A DNA stretch of 64,000 bases from Azolla caroliniana. Its lineage: Eukaryota; Polypodiophyta. The notes beneath the pieces are model-generated. The model was not told where the DNA came from and did no database searches. It worked only from the letters and a program-made list of their open reading frames with translations. A program made the position numbers and the translations under genes. The stretch lies in assembly GCA_043228905.1 (NCBI GenBank), contig JBHGNT010000015.1:11160001-11224000 (forward strand), given 5' to 3'. Shown piece after piece: positions 24,121 through 35,100 of this stretch. Each line of letters begins with the position of its first letter. Within the stretch, counting starts at the first letter, position 1.

Positions 24121-24559
24121 TGTTGAGAGATCAAGCTCAACTTAGTTTAGTTAGTTAGTCAACCATGTAAGTTCGTAGTTACCTAGATAGAATCTAGTTA
24201 GAAGTGTTGACTATAACGCCTTAAATAGGACCTTGTACTTAAGTGGGATATTCTAGATCCTCCACTGTCACGTACATTTAATATAGGACTTACACATTTG
24301 TACCTATATTATCCTCACACATGTGCACCCTTGCACATGAGATTTATATATACCTCATTGTAGGTATTTTTGTATTTGATGATGATAATGCTAATTTAAT
24401 ATAGTTACTCATCCCCCATCTTGTGTTGTTTAGAAGTGTATCTTCCTCTCTCTCTTCCTCTCACACAAATATACACAAATATCACTTAATTTTCTGCTTA
24501 TCAACTAATCACATAATTAGGTACTAATTAACCCATGTTTAATCACCTAATTATTAACA
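24121..24559 (+). repeat. 3' LTR of Copia element A
   Basis: 439 bp, nearly identical to the 5' LTR except for an additional block of about 28 bp near its end (TCAACTAATCACATAATTAG region) and scattered substitutions. Preceded by a purine tract, followed by the TATTA target copy. Confidence 0.88.
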
Positions 24560-24564
24560 TATTA

Positions 24565-25398
24565 CGTTAAACATGTACATCAGATAACTTAATGATTTTG
24601 TCGTCGTTTGAGGGGTTTCCTCTTTTACTTCTAGCTCCATCTCGGTTGAGCTGCCCTTAATCCTTAGCTCAGCCTTGGTTGGAGGTGACCTCTCCACTTT
24701 GTGTACCTTGAGCTCGAGCTCGAGCTCTTGCTTTGTGGTTCTTTGAGGTCCTTCTTTCTCAACCACCATGGTTATGTCCGCCTTTTCCTTGATCTTGATC
24801 TTGATCTCGGTATCAAGCTCCCCCTTCTTCCATATTCTCTTTTTGATCCAAAGTCGGAAGTTGAACTAGGAGTCGAACTCAAGACACTTGTGCTTGAAGG
24901 GGCGTGTTGAGATATCAAGCTCAACTAGGTTTAGTTATTTGATCAATTATGTAACGTAATAGTTACATAAATAGAATCTAGTTAGTGTGTTGACTTTAAA
25001 GCCTTAAAATAGAATTTGGTAGCTTGTACGTACGTGGGATATATTCTAGATCCCCCACTTCCAAGTTCATTTAAATTTATAGGACTTACATCTTTTACCT
25101 ATATTCTCCACACACATGTGCACCCTTGCACATGAGATGTATATATACCTCACCGGGTATTTTTTTCGATGATTCTAATTAATATAGAGAAAGGTCTTCT
25201 AGCTACACTCTTGTTAATCATCCCCCATTGTGTTTGTTCATAAGTAAAACTTTCTCTCTCTCTCTCTCTCACTCTCACACGCACACACATACACTTACAT
25301 ATCACATAGTCTCCCGTTGCTTAATCACATTAATGATTAACTACTCACATAATTAGATACTAGTTAACCCTTAGTTAATTACCTAATTCTCGATCACA
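24565..25398 (+). mobile_element. 3' end and LTR of a related Copia element (B)
   Basis: From 24905 the sequence TGTTGAGATATCAAGCTCAA begins a diverged LTR of the same family as element A, extending to about 25398. The segment before it (to 24904) carries an acidic, Glu/Val-rich coding spacer and a purine tract (GAAGGGGCG) like that of A. It also has GAGCTC and TTGATC iterations near 24713 and 24790. The left part of B may have been separated by insertion of A, but no matching 5' piece was recognised left of 20757. Confidence 0.6.
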
Positions 25399-25419
25399 TT
25401 CACGTGATTAACCCAGGAA

Positions 25420-27300
25420 ACCCAGCCTTCGCCCTTCCCCAACCCTACACCCACGCAAGAAACTCAGGAACAAGGGCCACTATCGATCGTTATTCACTAG
25501 TCAATACATGCCACCGATGAAGACATCACCATCCGAGGGCACCCCATGCCCAGGCCCGAGTACCCGATTGAGGAACACCGATCGCTACCCAAACCTCATA
25601 GCTATACTCGGGATGAGACCCGGTGTAGGCCAAAGAAGATTTGACCGCTGGCCGCAAGTAGTCCAAGAAGCGTCGCCATTTGCAACGACGCAATGACGCA
25701 AAGGACCACGTACACACTACCGAGGATGACCTGCAACTGGTTGTCGCAACCGACAAAACCGTGGGCATAGTCCCAGACACGACTCTCTCTCTCTCTCTCT
25801 CTCACGGCGAAATTGTAGGAGGGCCATGCATCACGGATATCGGAGGATACAGTGTTGACCTTCCCGATTTGCCCGCCGAAGCTTTCAAGCTCAGGCCCAT
25901 TTTGCAACACGGCACTTCCTTCGAGCTTATTGATTTCCTCACCTACTACAAGTAGCGACTGCGGCACGCATGGCGGAGGAACACGTAGATCGAGCTGTGG
26001 TCTAGAGAGCTATAACCGGAGAGCTAGAAGCTGAGGAAGAAGCGGCCTTACAGAAAATCGTTTGGAAGTGCCACAACCGGAGTAGCCACCTGCTCATCGA
26101 GTTGCCAGACCTGAATACGGCCCTGGTCAAAGTCTACCAAGAATTGTTGAAGACTACTTGCGCATCCAAAGCTATGGCCTCTCAAAGTAAACAAGCATGC
26201 AAACAAGCTAACCACACGATGGAGCTATGGCAGGCTTTGGAAACCAGAGTCGTCGACCTTGAATGTTAGCTTCGGGCAATAAACAGTTACGGTCAGGACA
26301 GCCCCCCCTCGCCATCCCCGCTATTGCTCGATCTCCCCAACCCAAAAGCCCCACCCAACCTGCCCCCTCAGGCCGACGCCTCGTCGCACAAATCCTTGTT
26401 GACCATCCCCAACTCGACTCGACCGACAGAGCAGAAAGAAGTTGAAATGCAAAAGCAGTTTGACACCAAGATAGAGGAATACAACGGTGCCCTTCAAGAA
26501 AAGGAGGAGCAGGCTGCAGCGACTATGCAGGTAGCAAAAGAAGAATCGGCTGCCATGATGCAACAACAGAAAGAAGTATTCCACCAAGTGCTTCACAGTC
26601 GGAATGAAGGACTCATCAATCTCCAACTCGAGCACACAGAACGACAGAGAGATTTCGGCAGACATCACCAGTTGATGTGCGAAATGAATAGTCAAACGCA
26701 TGTGTTAGAAGACTCCCTCTGGTATCTTCAGAAAACATCTAAACAAGAACTGGACCAGTGCAAGTAGGAGTTCAAGGAGGAGAAGGCAAGGCTCATCCAC
26801 AAATACAAGCAGGACACTGAGCTCTTCTAGAAGAAGGTCGATGGGATCATCTCCTCATTCAACCTTACCAAAGCAAAGCTTGAACTCGACTCCTAGACCG
26901 CCATAAATGATTTGTAAGTTGCGCGCCAAATATGAGATGGGCGAAAACCGAGTCAAGGCCCTGTTGGCAAAACATCATCAGCGGCTAAACCTGAAATTGG
27001 ATGAAACTTTGTCTCGGGGGTGGAATGAATGGTCGGCCCAAGTAGCCAAATTACAAATACTCCGAGCAAGGAGACTTGGCCGACCAACGAACCCACCTGG
27101 ACGAAGCACTCAACGAAACATCACCGCAGGGAACGTCCAAAGAGATGCCAGCCAAGCAACCAATGGCTGAGGAACAACAAACATGAACCGACCACTCGGC
27201 CGGTTTCATTGCCAAAGCGGATGACTCGCAACAGTGGGCGAGCATCTTGGACATTTTCGAAGAAGAATAATGTAGATGACACATTCTTGATTCTCTCATT
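25420..27300 (+). pseudogene. Decayed coiled-coil reading frame of unknown origin
   Basis: The base composition turns GC-richer and one plus-strand reading frame can be followed from about 25950 to 27000 with about six stops. It begins Pro-rich (PNPKAPPNLPPQ near 26330), then has long Glu/Gln/Lys-rich heptad-like stretches (EEYNGALQEKEEQAAATMQ, KQELDQCK, FKEEKARLIHKYKQD). An upstream frame at 25680-25955 reads DIGGYSVDLPDLPAEAFKLRP. No catalytic motif was found. A (CT)n run sits at about 25783-25802. It could be the gag-like or extra open frame of a large non-autonomous retroelement, or a dead host gene. I do not recognise it. Confidence 0.4.
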
Positions 27301-27558
27301 TTTTTCCATTTCGATTTTTTGCATCTTTTTCGATTATTGGGTTCGACGTGTAAGGCATTGTCCCACGGGTGTGCGGAGTGTTAACCGGTGGACAAAAGGG
27401 AAAAAGTGGGAAACGAGCGAAGAAAGCCATACAAAGTGTGAAACGAAAAAAGGGGGAGCCAAGTACCACAGACAGCCGAACAAAGGAAGTCGAGCAACGT
27501 AAAGAGGGCACACGAAGACTATGAAAGCAGTCGAGCAACGTAATTTAATACACCTTCT

Positions 27559-28392
27559 TGTGAGATATGGCATTCAATATGTATGTGAGGACTTGTAGGT
27601 TATGTGCGCAACAAACAACACAGAGAGCATGACAGAAGAGAGGATGGAAAGGTAGACACACTTGATGCTCTAATGGAAGCTCTCGTTATTATGTAACTCT
27701 TTCTCTCACAGAGACTCAAGATCCAAAAAGGTTAACGTTACAATGTTAGGTTAGAGCTTATGTACTAAGCCCTAGCTATTTAGACTGTTCACACTAAGAT
27801 ACAAAGTGGAAGGAGTTGGCCATTTAGGCCAACAAACTCCCCCGTAAAAGGACTACTCTTTCTATGTATAGAAGTGATTTGAGGTTATCTCCCTCGTAAA
27901 CCTAGATTACAAAACTAATCTAAATTTATGTTACAAGTCACTAGGCATATAACCGAGTCGGCAAAGGTAAAGTCGATTTCTAGCCTAGTTCGGATAGTCT
28001 CAAGGTTTGACTAATTTGAGTCGGTCAAATTGACCTGTTCGAATTGTCTTTCGTTCAAATCGGTCCGTTTGTTGGAGTCGGCTTGTATCCGATTCTCGAT
28101 TTCGGCTTTGTGTTGATTGTTTGTCATCCGCTCATCCTTGCTCCTGTGTTGTTTCTTCAATGCCTCGTGTTTCCGAATCTGCGGACTTCGCTTCTCTGGC
28201 GAGTCTATTCGGGTTGGTTTTCGACTTACCTTCTGCTCCTCATTCGGCGTTATTCTGCTCGGTTGCTTGTCATAGTCCAATCTTTGTCCTCAGTGCTCTG
28301 AAGCGTTGATCGGGAAGTGGCTTCGTAAGGCAATCGACAATGTTCACCTCGGTGTCGATTTTTCGGACTTCGAGCTTCTTTTTTGTTACTAG
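27559..28392 (-). mobile_element. 3' end of Copia element U (RNase H tail and LTR)
   Basis: On the minus strand 28392-28300 reads VTKKKLEVRKIDTEVNIVDC then LTKPLPDQRF, the end of Copia RNase H. A spacer follows to a purine tract (ACGGGGGAG) and a probable LTR that begins TGTTGGCC at 27834 and seems to end near 27559 (CTCACA). The other half of the RNase H domain lies beyond the gypsy insertion, at 33987-34304. A GGCCATTTAGGCC palindrome sits at the LTR start. Confidence 0.65.
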
Positions 28393-28485
28393 TGTCAGGA
28401 ATAGTACTGAGATAGAGGAGAAATTAGTACTAAGAGAGGAATATTAGTACTCAGAGGAATAGAGGGTGTAGAACACTCGAGAGAA

Positions 28486-28534
<49 letters not shown>

Positions 28535-28829
28535 GATGATAACAACGATATATTATGTGAGAAGAATATACAAGGAAGGCTATGAGGTTTAAGATTGGCA
28601 TTGAACCGATTTGGTTTGAAATAATGCCTTGTGCCTCCTTTTATAGTGTTCTCAGGAGTAGTCCTGAAGCTTCTAGAATGTTCCAGAGAAATCTGGAATA
28701 TACATTAATTTTCTATAGTAAAACTTAAATAAAAATAATATCTTATGTATTATAATAGATAGTGTAATGGTCAAGAGCTCGACCCATGTAACATAAGGTC
28801 ATGGGTTCGAGTCTTGCCATATCATGACA
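28393..28829 (-). repeat. 3' LTR of gypsy element 1
   Basis: Minus-strand TGTCATGATATGG to CTGACA. It contains a (GA)n run at 28492-28528 and, at its outer U3 end, a tRNA-like A-box/B-box pair in plus orientation (28759-28817). Confidence 0.85.
28759..28817 (+). other. tRNA-like A-box/B-box module inside the gypsy LTR
   Basis: TAGTGTAATGGTCAAG resembles an internal A box and GGTTCGAGTCTTG, about 40 bp later, resembles a B box with the T-loop GGTTCGA. It is antisense to the retroelement. The same module recurs in the LTRs ending at 38070 and 43715, so it belongs to the LTR family. It does not fold as a complete tRNA by eye. Confidence 0.5.
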
Positions 28830-29860
28830 CTATCCCCCCTTTAAAACGATGAGTGTCACGAGTCGTTTTGGATTGAGGACCCAGTTTATCTGGATATTGA
28901 CGATAGAAGTCTTCAAGAAGAGCACGAGCATTGGTCACATTCTCTATTGGTTCCCAAGTACGCTCGCTGGGACAATATCCTAGCCAATCGACTAAATAGT
29001 AGAGCTTGTTGCGAACAATCTTGGAATCGAGGATGACGTCAACCTCGTACTCAGGTTCATCTTCAAGTTCGATCAGGGGTGGAGGTTGTGGAATACGTCC
29101 TAGGATGGTGCTGTCTTGATAGGGTTCGAGGAGAGAACTATGAAACACCGGATGTATGCGAAGTTGTGGGGGTAGATCGAGACAAAAAGCGACATCATTA
29201 ATCTTTCCGATAATACGGAAAGGACCTAATCGTCGATAATCCAACTTCTCGCATGGGCGAGAGTAGTCTTGATGTGTCGTCGTAGTAGCCATACCCGATC
29301 TCCAATGTTAAAACTATATGGAAGGCGATGACGGTCCGCATGAACCTTGTGTGTTTGTTGAGCTTGTTGTAGATGAGTAGATAAATTTGCTTGTATCTTG
29401 CGTAACCGCTCCAAACGACCTCTGTGCAAGGATTTGTGGGTAACTCTGGGGTTTCAAATACACATCACTAGGGTGACAACCCGTATAAGCTAAAATGCCG
29501 TAACTTTAGTCGATGAGTGGACAAAGTTATTATAGGAAAATTCGGCGAAGTGAAGAATATCTGCCCAGTCATCCTGATGATAGCTTAGAAAGCACCGAAG
29601 ATACTGCTCCAATGTTTTATTTGTTCGTTCTGCTTGGTCGTCGGTTTGCGGGTGGTAGCCGAACGAGAGGTTACAAGTGACCTTGAGCATTTTAAAAAGG
29701 TGCTTCCAGAATTTCGAGACGAACTGGGGTCTGCGGTCGCTGATGATATTATTAGGAAGGCCATGATGCCGACATACTTCACGCATGACAATTTCGGTGG
29801 TTTCTTCACTAGAGATTTCCTTAGTACATGGCAGGAAATGAGCCATCTTCGTATATCAAT
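28822..29860 (-). pseudogene. Gypsy element 1 integrase core, C-terminus and chromodomain
   Basis: The core reads MAHFLPCTKEISSEETTE, then ISDRRPQFVSKFW (second catalytic Asp region) and YHPQTDDQAERTNK (catalytic Glu region) at 29490-29846. A broken linker with HRLPYSFNIGDRVWLLRR follows at 29226-29429. The frame 28822-29292 carries RPFRIIGKINDVAF and a chromodomain (YEVDVILDSKIVRNKLYYLV then DWLGYCPSERTWEPIENV). Chromodomains steer gypsy integration toward marked chromatin. The aromatic residues of the fold are kept. Several stops separate the pieces. Confidence 0.8.
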
Positions 29861-29879
29861 CTACTACTGTTAAAATTGC

Positions 29880-31690
29880 ATTGAATCCCTTAGAGACTGG
29901 AAGATCTATGATGAAATCTAGAGCAATGGATTGCCACGGCTTGCTTCGAATTGGTAATGGTTCTAATAAACCATATGGATGATGCCTTGGCATTTTTGCT
30001 TTGCAACACGTATCACAAGTCTGGACAAAATCTTCGACAAATTGTCACATACAAGGCCACCAGAATGATCGTTGTACTAAATCTAATGTCTTAGTACTAC
30101 CAAAATGCCCAAATGTATATGTGTCATGACAGTTTCGGACTACTCGAAGGCGGCAAGAACCATTAGGAACATACAAGAGTTTCTTAAAGAATAGTAATCC
30201 ATCATGACATTCGAATTGTCGATAGTCCATACTTGATTGTTGCGACTGTGAACAAGATGCTCGAGAGGGATCAATTTGTGCTAGAATGGCTTGGGCGAAA
30301 GCATCTATCTTCAAGTCCTCACGTATGGTATTGATAACGTGGGAATCTAAGGGCATGTCGAACATCTGTGTTGCTTGAAGTCGTGGTGGTCCCAAGATTA
30401 CTTGCTTTTGGTTATCGAAAGCTGGCTCGCCGGGACGCGGTGTTAGATACAAACGCCGTTATAATGCATCTGCCTTCCCTTGGTGCTTCCCTGGACGATA
30501 TGTAATTTTGAAGTCGAAACGCGTGAGGAATTGGACCCACTGAGCTTGACGTCGATTTAACACATGAGCACTCTAAAAGTAGGCAAGGTTTTTGTGATCA
30601 CTAAATATGGTGACTTGATGAGAGGACCCCTCTAGAAAATTCCTCCATTGCGTAAAAGAGTCCACTATTGCTAATAGCTCCTTATCATGAATTTCATAGT
30701 TGATTTCAGCGGCGTCAAACTTGCGTGAGTGGAAAGCCACAGGATGTAGCTTTTCATCATTACCTTGTTGTGACAGAATGCTACCCAATGCGAAATTCAA
30801 CGTGTCCGCTTCCATGATGAATGGTTTTTCCGGATCAACGTGAGCTAGAATAGGAGCCGTTGTAAATGCCTTCTTAAGATTCTCAAAATCCATGTCTGCT
30901 TCTTCAGACCAAACGAACGATTGTCCCTTCTTAGTAAGTTGTGTGAGAGGCAGAACAAGCTTTGAGTAATCCTGTATAAACTTGCGGTAGAAATTAGCAA
31001 AGCCTAAAAAGCATTACACATCTCGCAACGAACGCGGAGTTTGCCACTCTACCACTATTTTGACCTTAGCTGGATCCATGGAGATGCCTTCCGAGGAGAT
31101 GACATAGCCCAGAAATTCCACCTGGTTGCACCTGAAACTACTTTTTTCCAGCTTTGCATAAAGACCATGTTCTCGAAGTCGTTTTAGTACTAACAATACA
31201 TGAGAATCATGCTCTTCTTGGGTCTTCGAATAAACCAGTAGATCATCCAAATAGATCATCAAACAAACATCCAAGAGATCTCAGAATATATCATTTGCCA
31301 TGTGCTGGAAGATTGCTAGCGCATTAGTGAGGCCGAACAGCATGACCGTATACTCGAAGTGCCCATATCTAGTGCGAAACGCGGTCTTCCATTCATCTCC
31401 TGGTCGGATTTGTATGAGGTTATATGCTCCCTGTAAGTTGATCTTCGTGAAGAACCTTGCACCATTGATTCGTTCTAAAAGACTTGAGATAAGGGGAAGT
31501 GCATACCTATTTCTGATGGTGACCTTATTCAAGCCACGGTAATCTACAACGAGACGAAGTGATCCATCCTTTTTCTTGACAAAGAAAATGGGTGCGCCGG
31601 CTGGAGATTTCGAATGCCAAATGAAACCATTTTCCAAATTCTCCTCTATATAGGCTCGAAGGACTTCAAGCTCGGTTGGTGACAAATTGT
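29880..31690 (-). pseudogene. Gypsy element 1 reverse transcriptase, RNase H and integrase zinc finger
   Basis: Reverse transcriptase runs from [20 protein letters not shown] at 31685 through [20 protein letters not shown] and [16 protein letters not shown] to IYLDDLLVYSK (31220-31250, catalytic YLDD kept). RNase H lies at 30573-30893 (EADTLNFALGSILSQQ, then HDKELLAIV). The integrase zinc finger follows at about 30045-30200 (HDTYTFGHFGSTKT, then the Cys pair CDTCCKAK). Stops occur after ANDIF, after RSLRDV and after KNLAYF. Confidence 0.82.
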
Positions 31691-32029
31691 AGATCGGTCC
31701 CCATGGTGGCTCTTTTCCTGGTTGTAAATCGATGGGGCAATCATACGGTCGATGGTGAGGAAGCGTATGGCTTGTACTTTATCGAACACATCGGCATAAT
31801 GATGATACTTCTTTGGAAGTTGAATGGTGGACTCTTCTTTAGTGGTGTCAGAGGGTTTTACTATATTGCGAAGAGAAACATTTCTTCCTTGCGTCCTTCT
31901 TCCTGCAACTGATGTAGCGAAATGGTTGCAATCAGATCCTTGGGCTTGTTGATACTGTATTTCTCTTGGTCTCCAATCTATGTCTGGGTTATGTTATTCG
32001 AACCATGGTAATCCTAAAACAAAGGGATG

Positions 32030-32368
32030 TTATGGGATACTAATTATATTAAATGATACTACACACGCTAGATTATCTAGGACAATATTAACGGGCCCTG
32101 ACTCTTCTATGATATTTCTGGAAGCAATGGGACGACCATCAATGACTACTACAGAGGCTGGACATGGGAGTTTTCTGAGAGATATCTGATGAGCTTGGGC
32201 AAAATTCCTATCCATGAAGCAAGAATTTGCTCCGGAATCTAGAAGTGCTAAGACATGTACTAGAGGGGTACTTTTAGTACTAACTGTTACTTGGGCTACG
32301 AACACATTGCTAACTTGCTTAGAGGGAATGGAACCACTAATGGGCTGCACAGATCTAGGGCTGTCCAA
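32030..32368 (-). pseudogene. Gypsy element 1 aspartic protease
   Basis: The frame shows ALLDSGANSCFMDRNFA with an intact D-S-G active site, followed by VVVIDGRPIAS and a stop. LGLPWFEEHNPDIDW continues after the stop. It cuts the element's polyprotein in related active copies. Confidence 0.8.
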
Positions 32369-32559
32369 CCAAACGGCTCCTATTTTGGCTGGACTTAGTC
32401 GTTTAACTCTTCTTCTAACTCACTAAGGACATCAAATTTGTTCGCTAGATTTGGGCTATTAGTACTATTAGGACTATCTGATATTCCTACTGAAATAGAC
32501 TCGGGTTTAGTACAATTAGAACTAGCAACTATTTGGTTTACCTGTCTTCTTGGCCTATG

Positions 32560-33590
32560 GGGACAATTTATTGCAATATGCCCTGGTCCACCGCAATAAA
32601 GACATAGTCGATTTGCTCGACGTCACTGCTTTTCTTCTTCCGATAATGGTTTGCGACGACGTGTAATGTCAATCTCCATCAGAGTCGGAGTATTCACTGG
32701 AGACGCATTATATGACTCCCTCTGAAAAGGTTTCGCTGCCACTGAGATGTAGGTGGGCTCTGGTCTTGCCCTTGGCATTTGGAATTGCCGTTCCGAATGT
32801 CGTTCGAAAAGGCGGTTGTCGCATCTCACCGCGCGACTGATTGCTTTTATTAATGACTTTGGTTCTTCGGGGAAGGTCAAGAGTAAATCCTTGACATCAT
32901 TGCGTAAACCAGAATGAAATTGCTTCATCAATGCTTGATCATCCCAAGGGATATCGGCGGCGTGTAGGCGGAAATCTGCAGCGTATGCGGAGGCTGGATG
33001 ATCACCTTGACGTAATCGTCGGATTTTGTTGATTGCTATCCTTATGCTGTCAGTATCTCCAAGACAACCTTTAAACTCACTTATAAATTCTACAAAATTG
33101 TTTAGTAATGGAGATTCCTTTTCTAACAACGGAGCGAACCATGCAAATGCTGAGCCACTAAGTAGAGTGCCTACTAGTCCCACTCGTGATGCATCGGTGG
33201 GATATCGAGAAGGATGCATTTGAATCACTAAACGTACCTGATTTAGAAAACCTCTAAACTGTGATCGGGTCCCATCAAATTTTGCTGGAAGAACCGATCT
33301 TGGGTTCTTTGTGAATCCCTTGAGTGCTTGATCCTTGTTGTTGTAGTGATACAATAGTCACTTAAAGTTGTTGTACACGTAACGTCAACTCCCCGTGTTG
33401 TTGTTGTTTTTCAAGTGCTATTTGTTGAAGATCCCGCAACAAACAATGATTTTCTTGTTCTAGTGCTGCAAATTTCTCTTTTAAGCATTGGAGCTCCGAG
33501 AAAACAGATTGGTATTCCTGAGCGCTAACAATTTCCATTTTACTAGGGAGGATAAGAGGATTAGTATGAAGGGAAAAAAGGGGCAAGAAA
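32560..33590 (-). pseudogene. Gypsy element 1 gag with zinc knuckle
   Basis: Begins near 33586 with MEIVSAQEYQSVFSELQCLK, a coiled-coil start. After a stop it runs as a 243-codon frame (32623-33354) with the retrotransposon gag fold (AKFDGTRSQFRGFLNQVRLV, then LLSGSAFAWFAPL). A TGA then separates it from the zinc knuckle CLYCGGPGHIAINC at about 32573-32615. Apart from two stops the frame is well kept. Confidence 0.82.
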
Positions 33591-33691
33591 ATGAGGGAAA
33601 CCGGAATGAAGACCGGAAAACGGGGATATGTAAGAAGATAAAAGGAAGAGGAGGAAAGGAGGAGACGGAAGGAGGGAAAATCGGTTCAAAC

Positions 33692-33986
33692 TATTAGGAA
33701 TAGTACTGAGATAGAGAAGAAATTAGTACTAAGAGAGGAATATTAGTACTAAGAGGAATAAAGGGTGTAGAACACTCGAGAGAAGGAGAGAGAGAGAGAG
33801 AGAGATCGAGGGAGAGGAAATGATGATGACAATGATATATTATGTGAGAAGAATATACAAGGAAGGCTAGGAGGCTTAAGATTGGCGTTGAATCAATTTG
33901 GTTCGAAATAATGCCTTGTTCCTCCTTTTATAGTGTTCTCAGGAGTAGTCCTGAAGCTTCTAGAATGTTCCAGAGAAATTTGGAAT
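33692..33986 (-). repeat. Truncated 5' LTR of gypsy element 1
   Basis: Matches the inner 295 bp of the 3' LTR, from the GGAATAGTACTGAGATAGAG side up to TTTGGAAT, and then stops abruptly. The outer part with the tRNA-like module is missing. Its first bases (TATTAGG) differ from the TGTCAGG of the other LTR. Confidence 0.8.
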
Positions 33987-34304
33987 CTGGACAGTTAGTT
34001 AGTGTAGCCTGATAGCTTCCTTCGTTGCCTTCGGCACTGCTATGTACTCGGCCTCCGTGGCTGACAGGGTCATGCACTCTTGAAGTTTCAACCTCCATGA
34101 TATGGCACCGCCATCATAGGTGAAGATGTAGCCTGGTGTCGACTTCCAATTGTTCGAATTCTTGGCGTAGTCAGAGTCGGTGTAGCCTTACTTTGGTCGG
34201 GTTTGTCAATCCAAAAGTCAGCTGTGCATCTTTGGTCCCTCTTAGGTACCTAAAGATGTGCTTGTAGCCATGTATCGACATCCAGTGCAACTATAGCTAG
34301 TCTT
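33987..34304 (-). pseudogene. Copia element U RNase H fragment
   Basis: On the minus strand it reads WMSIHGYKHIFRYLRGTKDA, then YTDSDYAKNSNNWKSTPGYI and LSATEAEYIAVPKATKEAIR before the break. It is followed on the other side of gypsy element 1 by the domain's end (28392). About 45 codons between the halves are missing. The left (upstream) side joins a gypsy reverse transcriptase fragment at 34305 without a recognisable border signal. Confidence 0.7.
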
Positions 34305-34893
34305 TTTGAGCTTTGCATAAAGACGATGTTCTCGTAGTCATCTTAGTACTAATAGTACATGAGAATCATGCTCCTCCTGTGTTTTTGAATAAACTAGTAG
34401 ATCATCCAAGTAGATGTCCAAAAGATCTTGGGATATATCATTTGCCATGTGCTGGAAGACTGTTGGCGCATTGGTGAGGCCGAATGGCATAACCGTATAG
34501 TCAAAGTGCCCATATCGGGTGTGGAAAGTTGTTTTCCATTCATCTCCCGGTCGAATTCGTACGAGGTTATATGCTCCTTGTAAGTCAATTTTTGTGAAAA
34601 AGTTTCCGCATTTAATCCTCTCTAAAAGACTCGAGATGAGTGGAAGTGCATACCTATTCCTAATGGTGACCTTATTCAAGCCATGATAATCCACGACTAG
34701 ACGAAGTGAGCCATCTTTTTTCTTGATGAAGAAAATAGGTGTGCTGGCTGGAGATTTCCAATGTCGAATGAACTCATTTGCCAAATTTTCCTCTATGTAG
34801 GCTCGAAGAACTTCAAGCTCAGTTGGTGACAAGTTGTAGATCGGTCTCCATGGTGGTGCTTTTCTTGGTTGTAAATAAATGGGACAATCATAT
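34305..34893 (-). pseudogene. Gypsy element 2, reverse transcriptase fragment
   Basis: A 164-codon frame (34338-34832) matches the reverse transcriptase of gypsy element 1 block for block, including FGLTNAPTVFQHMAND and IYLDDLLVYSK with the catalytic YLDD. It is cut on the right at 34893 by Copia element X. The rest of the element continues at 36655. RNase H and integrase are missing. Confidence 0.8.
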
Positions 34894-35100
34894 TGAAAAG
34901 AAAGGAGAGTGATTGTATGAAGCAGTAGGACCGTGTGTGAGTGTGTGTGCGTATGAGCACTTATGCGAAACTGAGAGAGAGAGAGAGTCTTAAGATGAGA
35001 AAACTATGTATTACATCCAATAGTAACAAAGTTACAAAGGGTTGGTTTAAATACCAACTAAACTAGGGCAAGGGCCCTTTCTACTATTTACAAAACTAGC
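34894..35100 (-). repeat. Truncated 3' LTR of Copia element X
   Basis: 207 bp matching the LTR at 36381-36654 but lacking about 65 bp at its outer start. Flanked by CATAT (34889-34893), the partner of CATAC at 36655-36659, so X inserted into gypsy element 2. The missing start and the whole X body were lost in a deletion that fused this LTR to the gag of element Y. Confidence 0.75.

Larger units (their letters stand above)
20757..24559 (+). mobile_element. Copia element A, bounded, lacking reverse transcriptase and RNase H
   Basis: Two LTRs (20757-21167 and 24121-24559) frame a 2.95-kb interior. The flanks are TATTA on both sides (20752-20756 and 24560-24564), a 5-bp target duplication. The primer-binding site TGGTATCAAAGCG at 21168 matches initiator tRNA-Met. 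The interior codes for gag, a CCHC knuckle, protease, GAG-pre-integrase and integrase in several frames. It then jumps from the linker just before reverse transcriptase (AARNPRWV, about 23910-23940) to a short spacer and the purine tract (TTGTGGGGACG). The element inserted as a unit, so the reverse transcriptase may have been lost before or after insertion. Related LTRs occur at 24905 and at 48566-49029. Confidence 0.85.
28393..33986 (-). mobile_element. Chromodomain Ty3/gypsy element (chromovirus), near full length
   Basis: A 437-bp 3' LTR (28393-28829) and a shortened 5' LTR (33692-33986) frame gag, protease, reverse transcriptase, RNase H and integrase in gypsy order on the minus strand. 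The integrase ends in a chromodomain. The purine tract AAAGGGGGG at 28830-28845 adjoins the 3' LTR. Every coding part has stops or frameshifts. The 5' LTR lacks about 140 bp of its outer end, and the neighbouring Copia RNase H lacks about 45 codons, so a deletion spans that border and the target duplication is lost. Confidence 0.85.
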
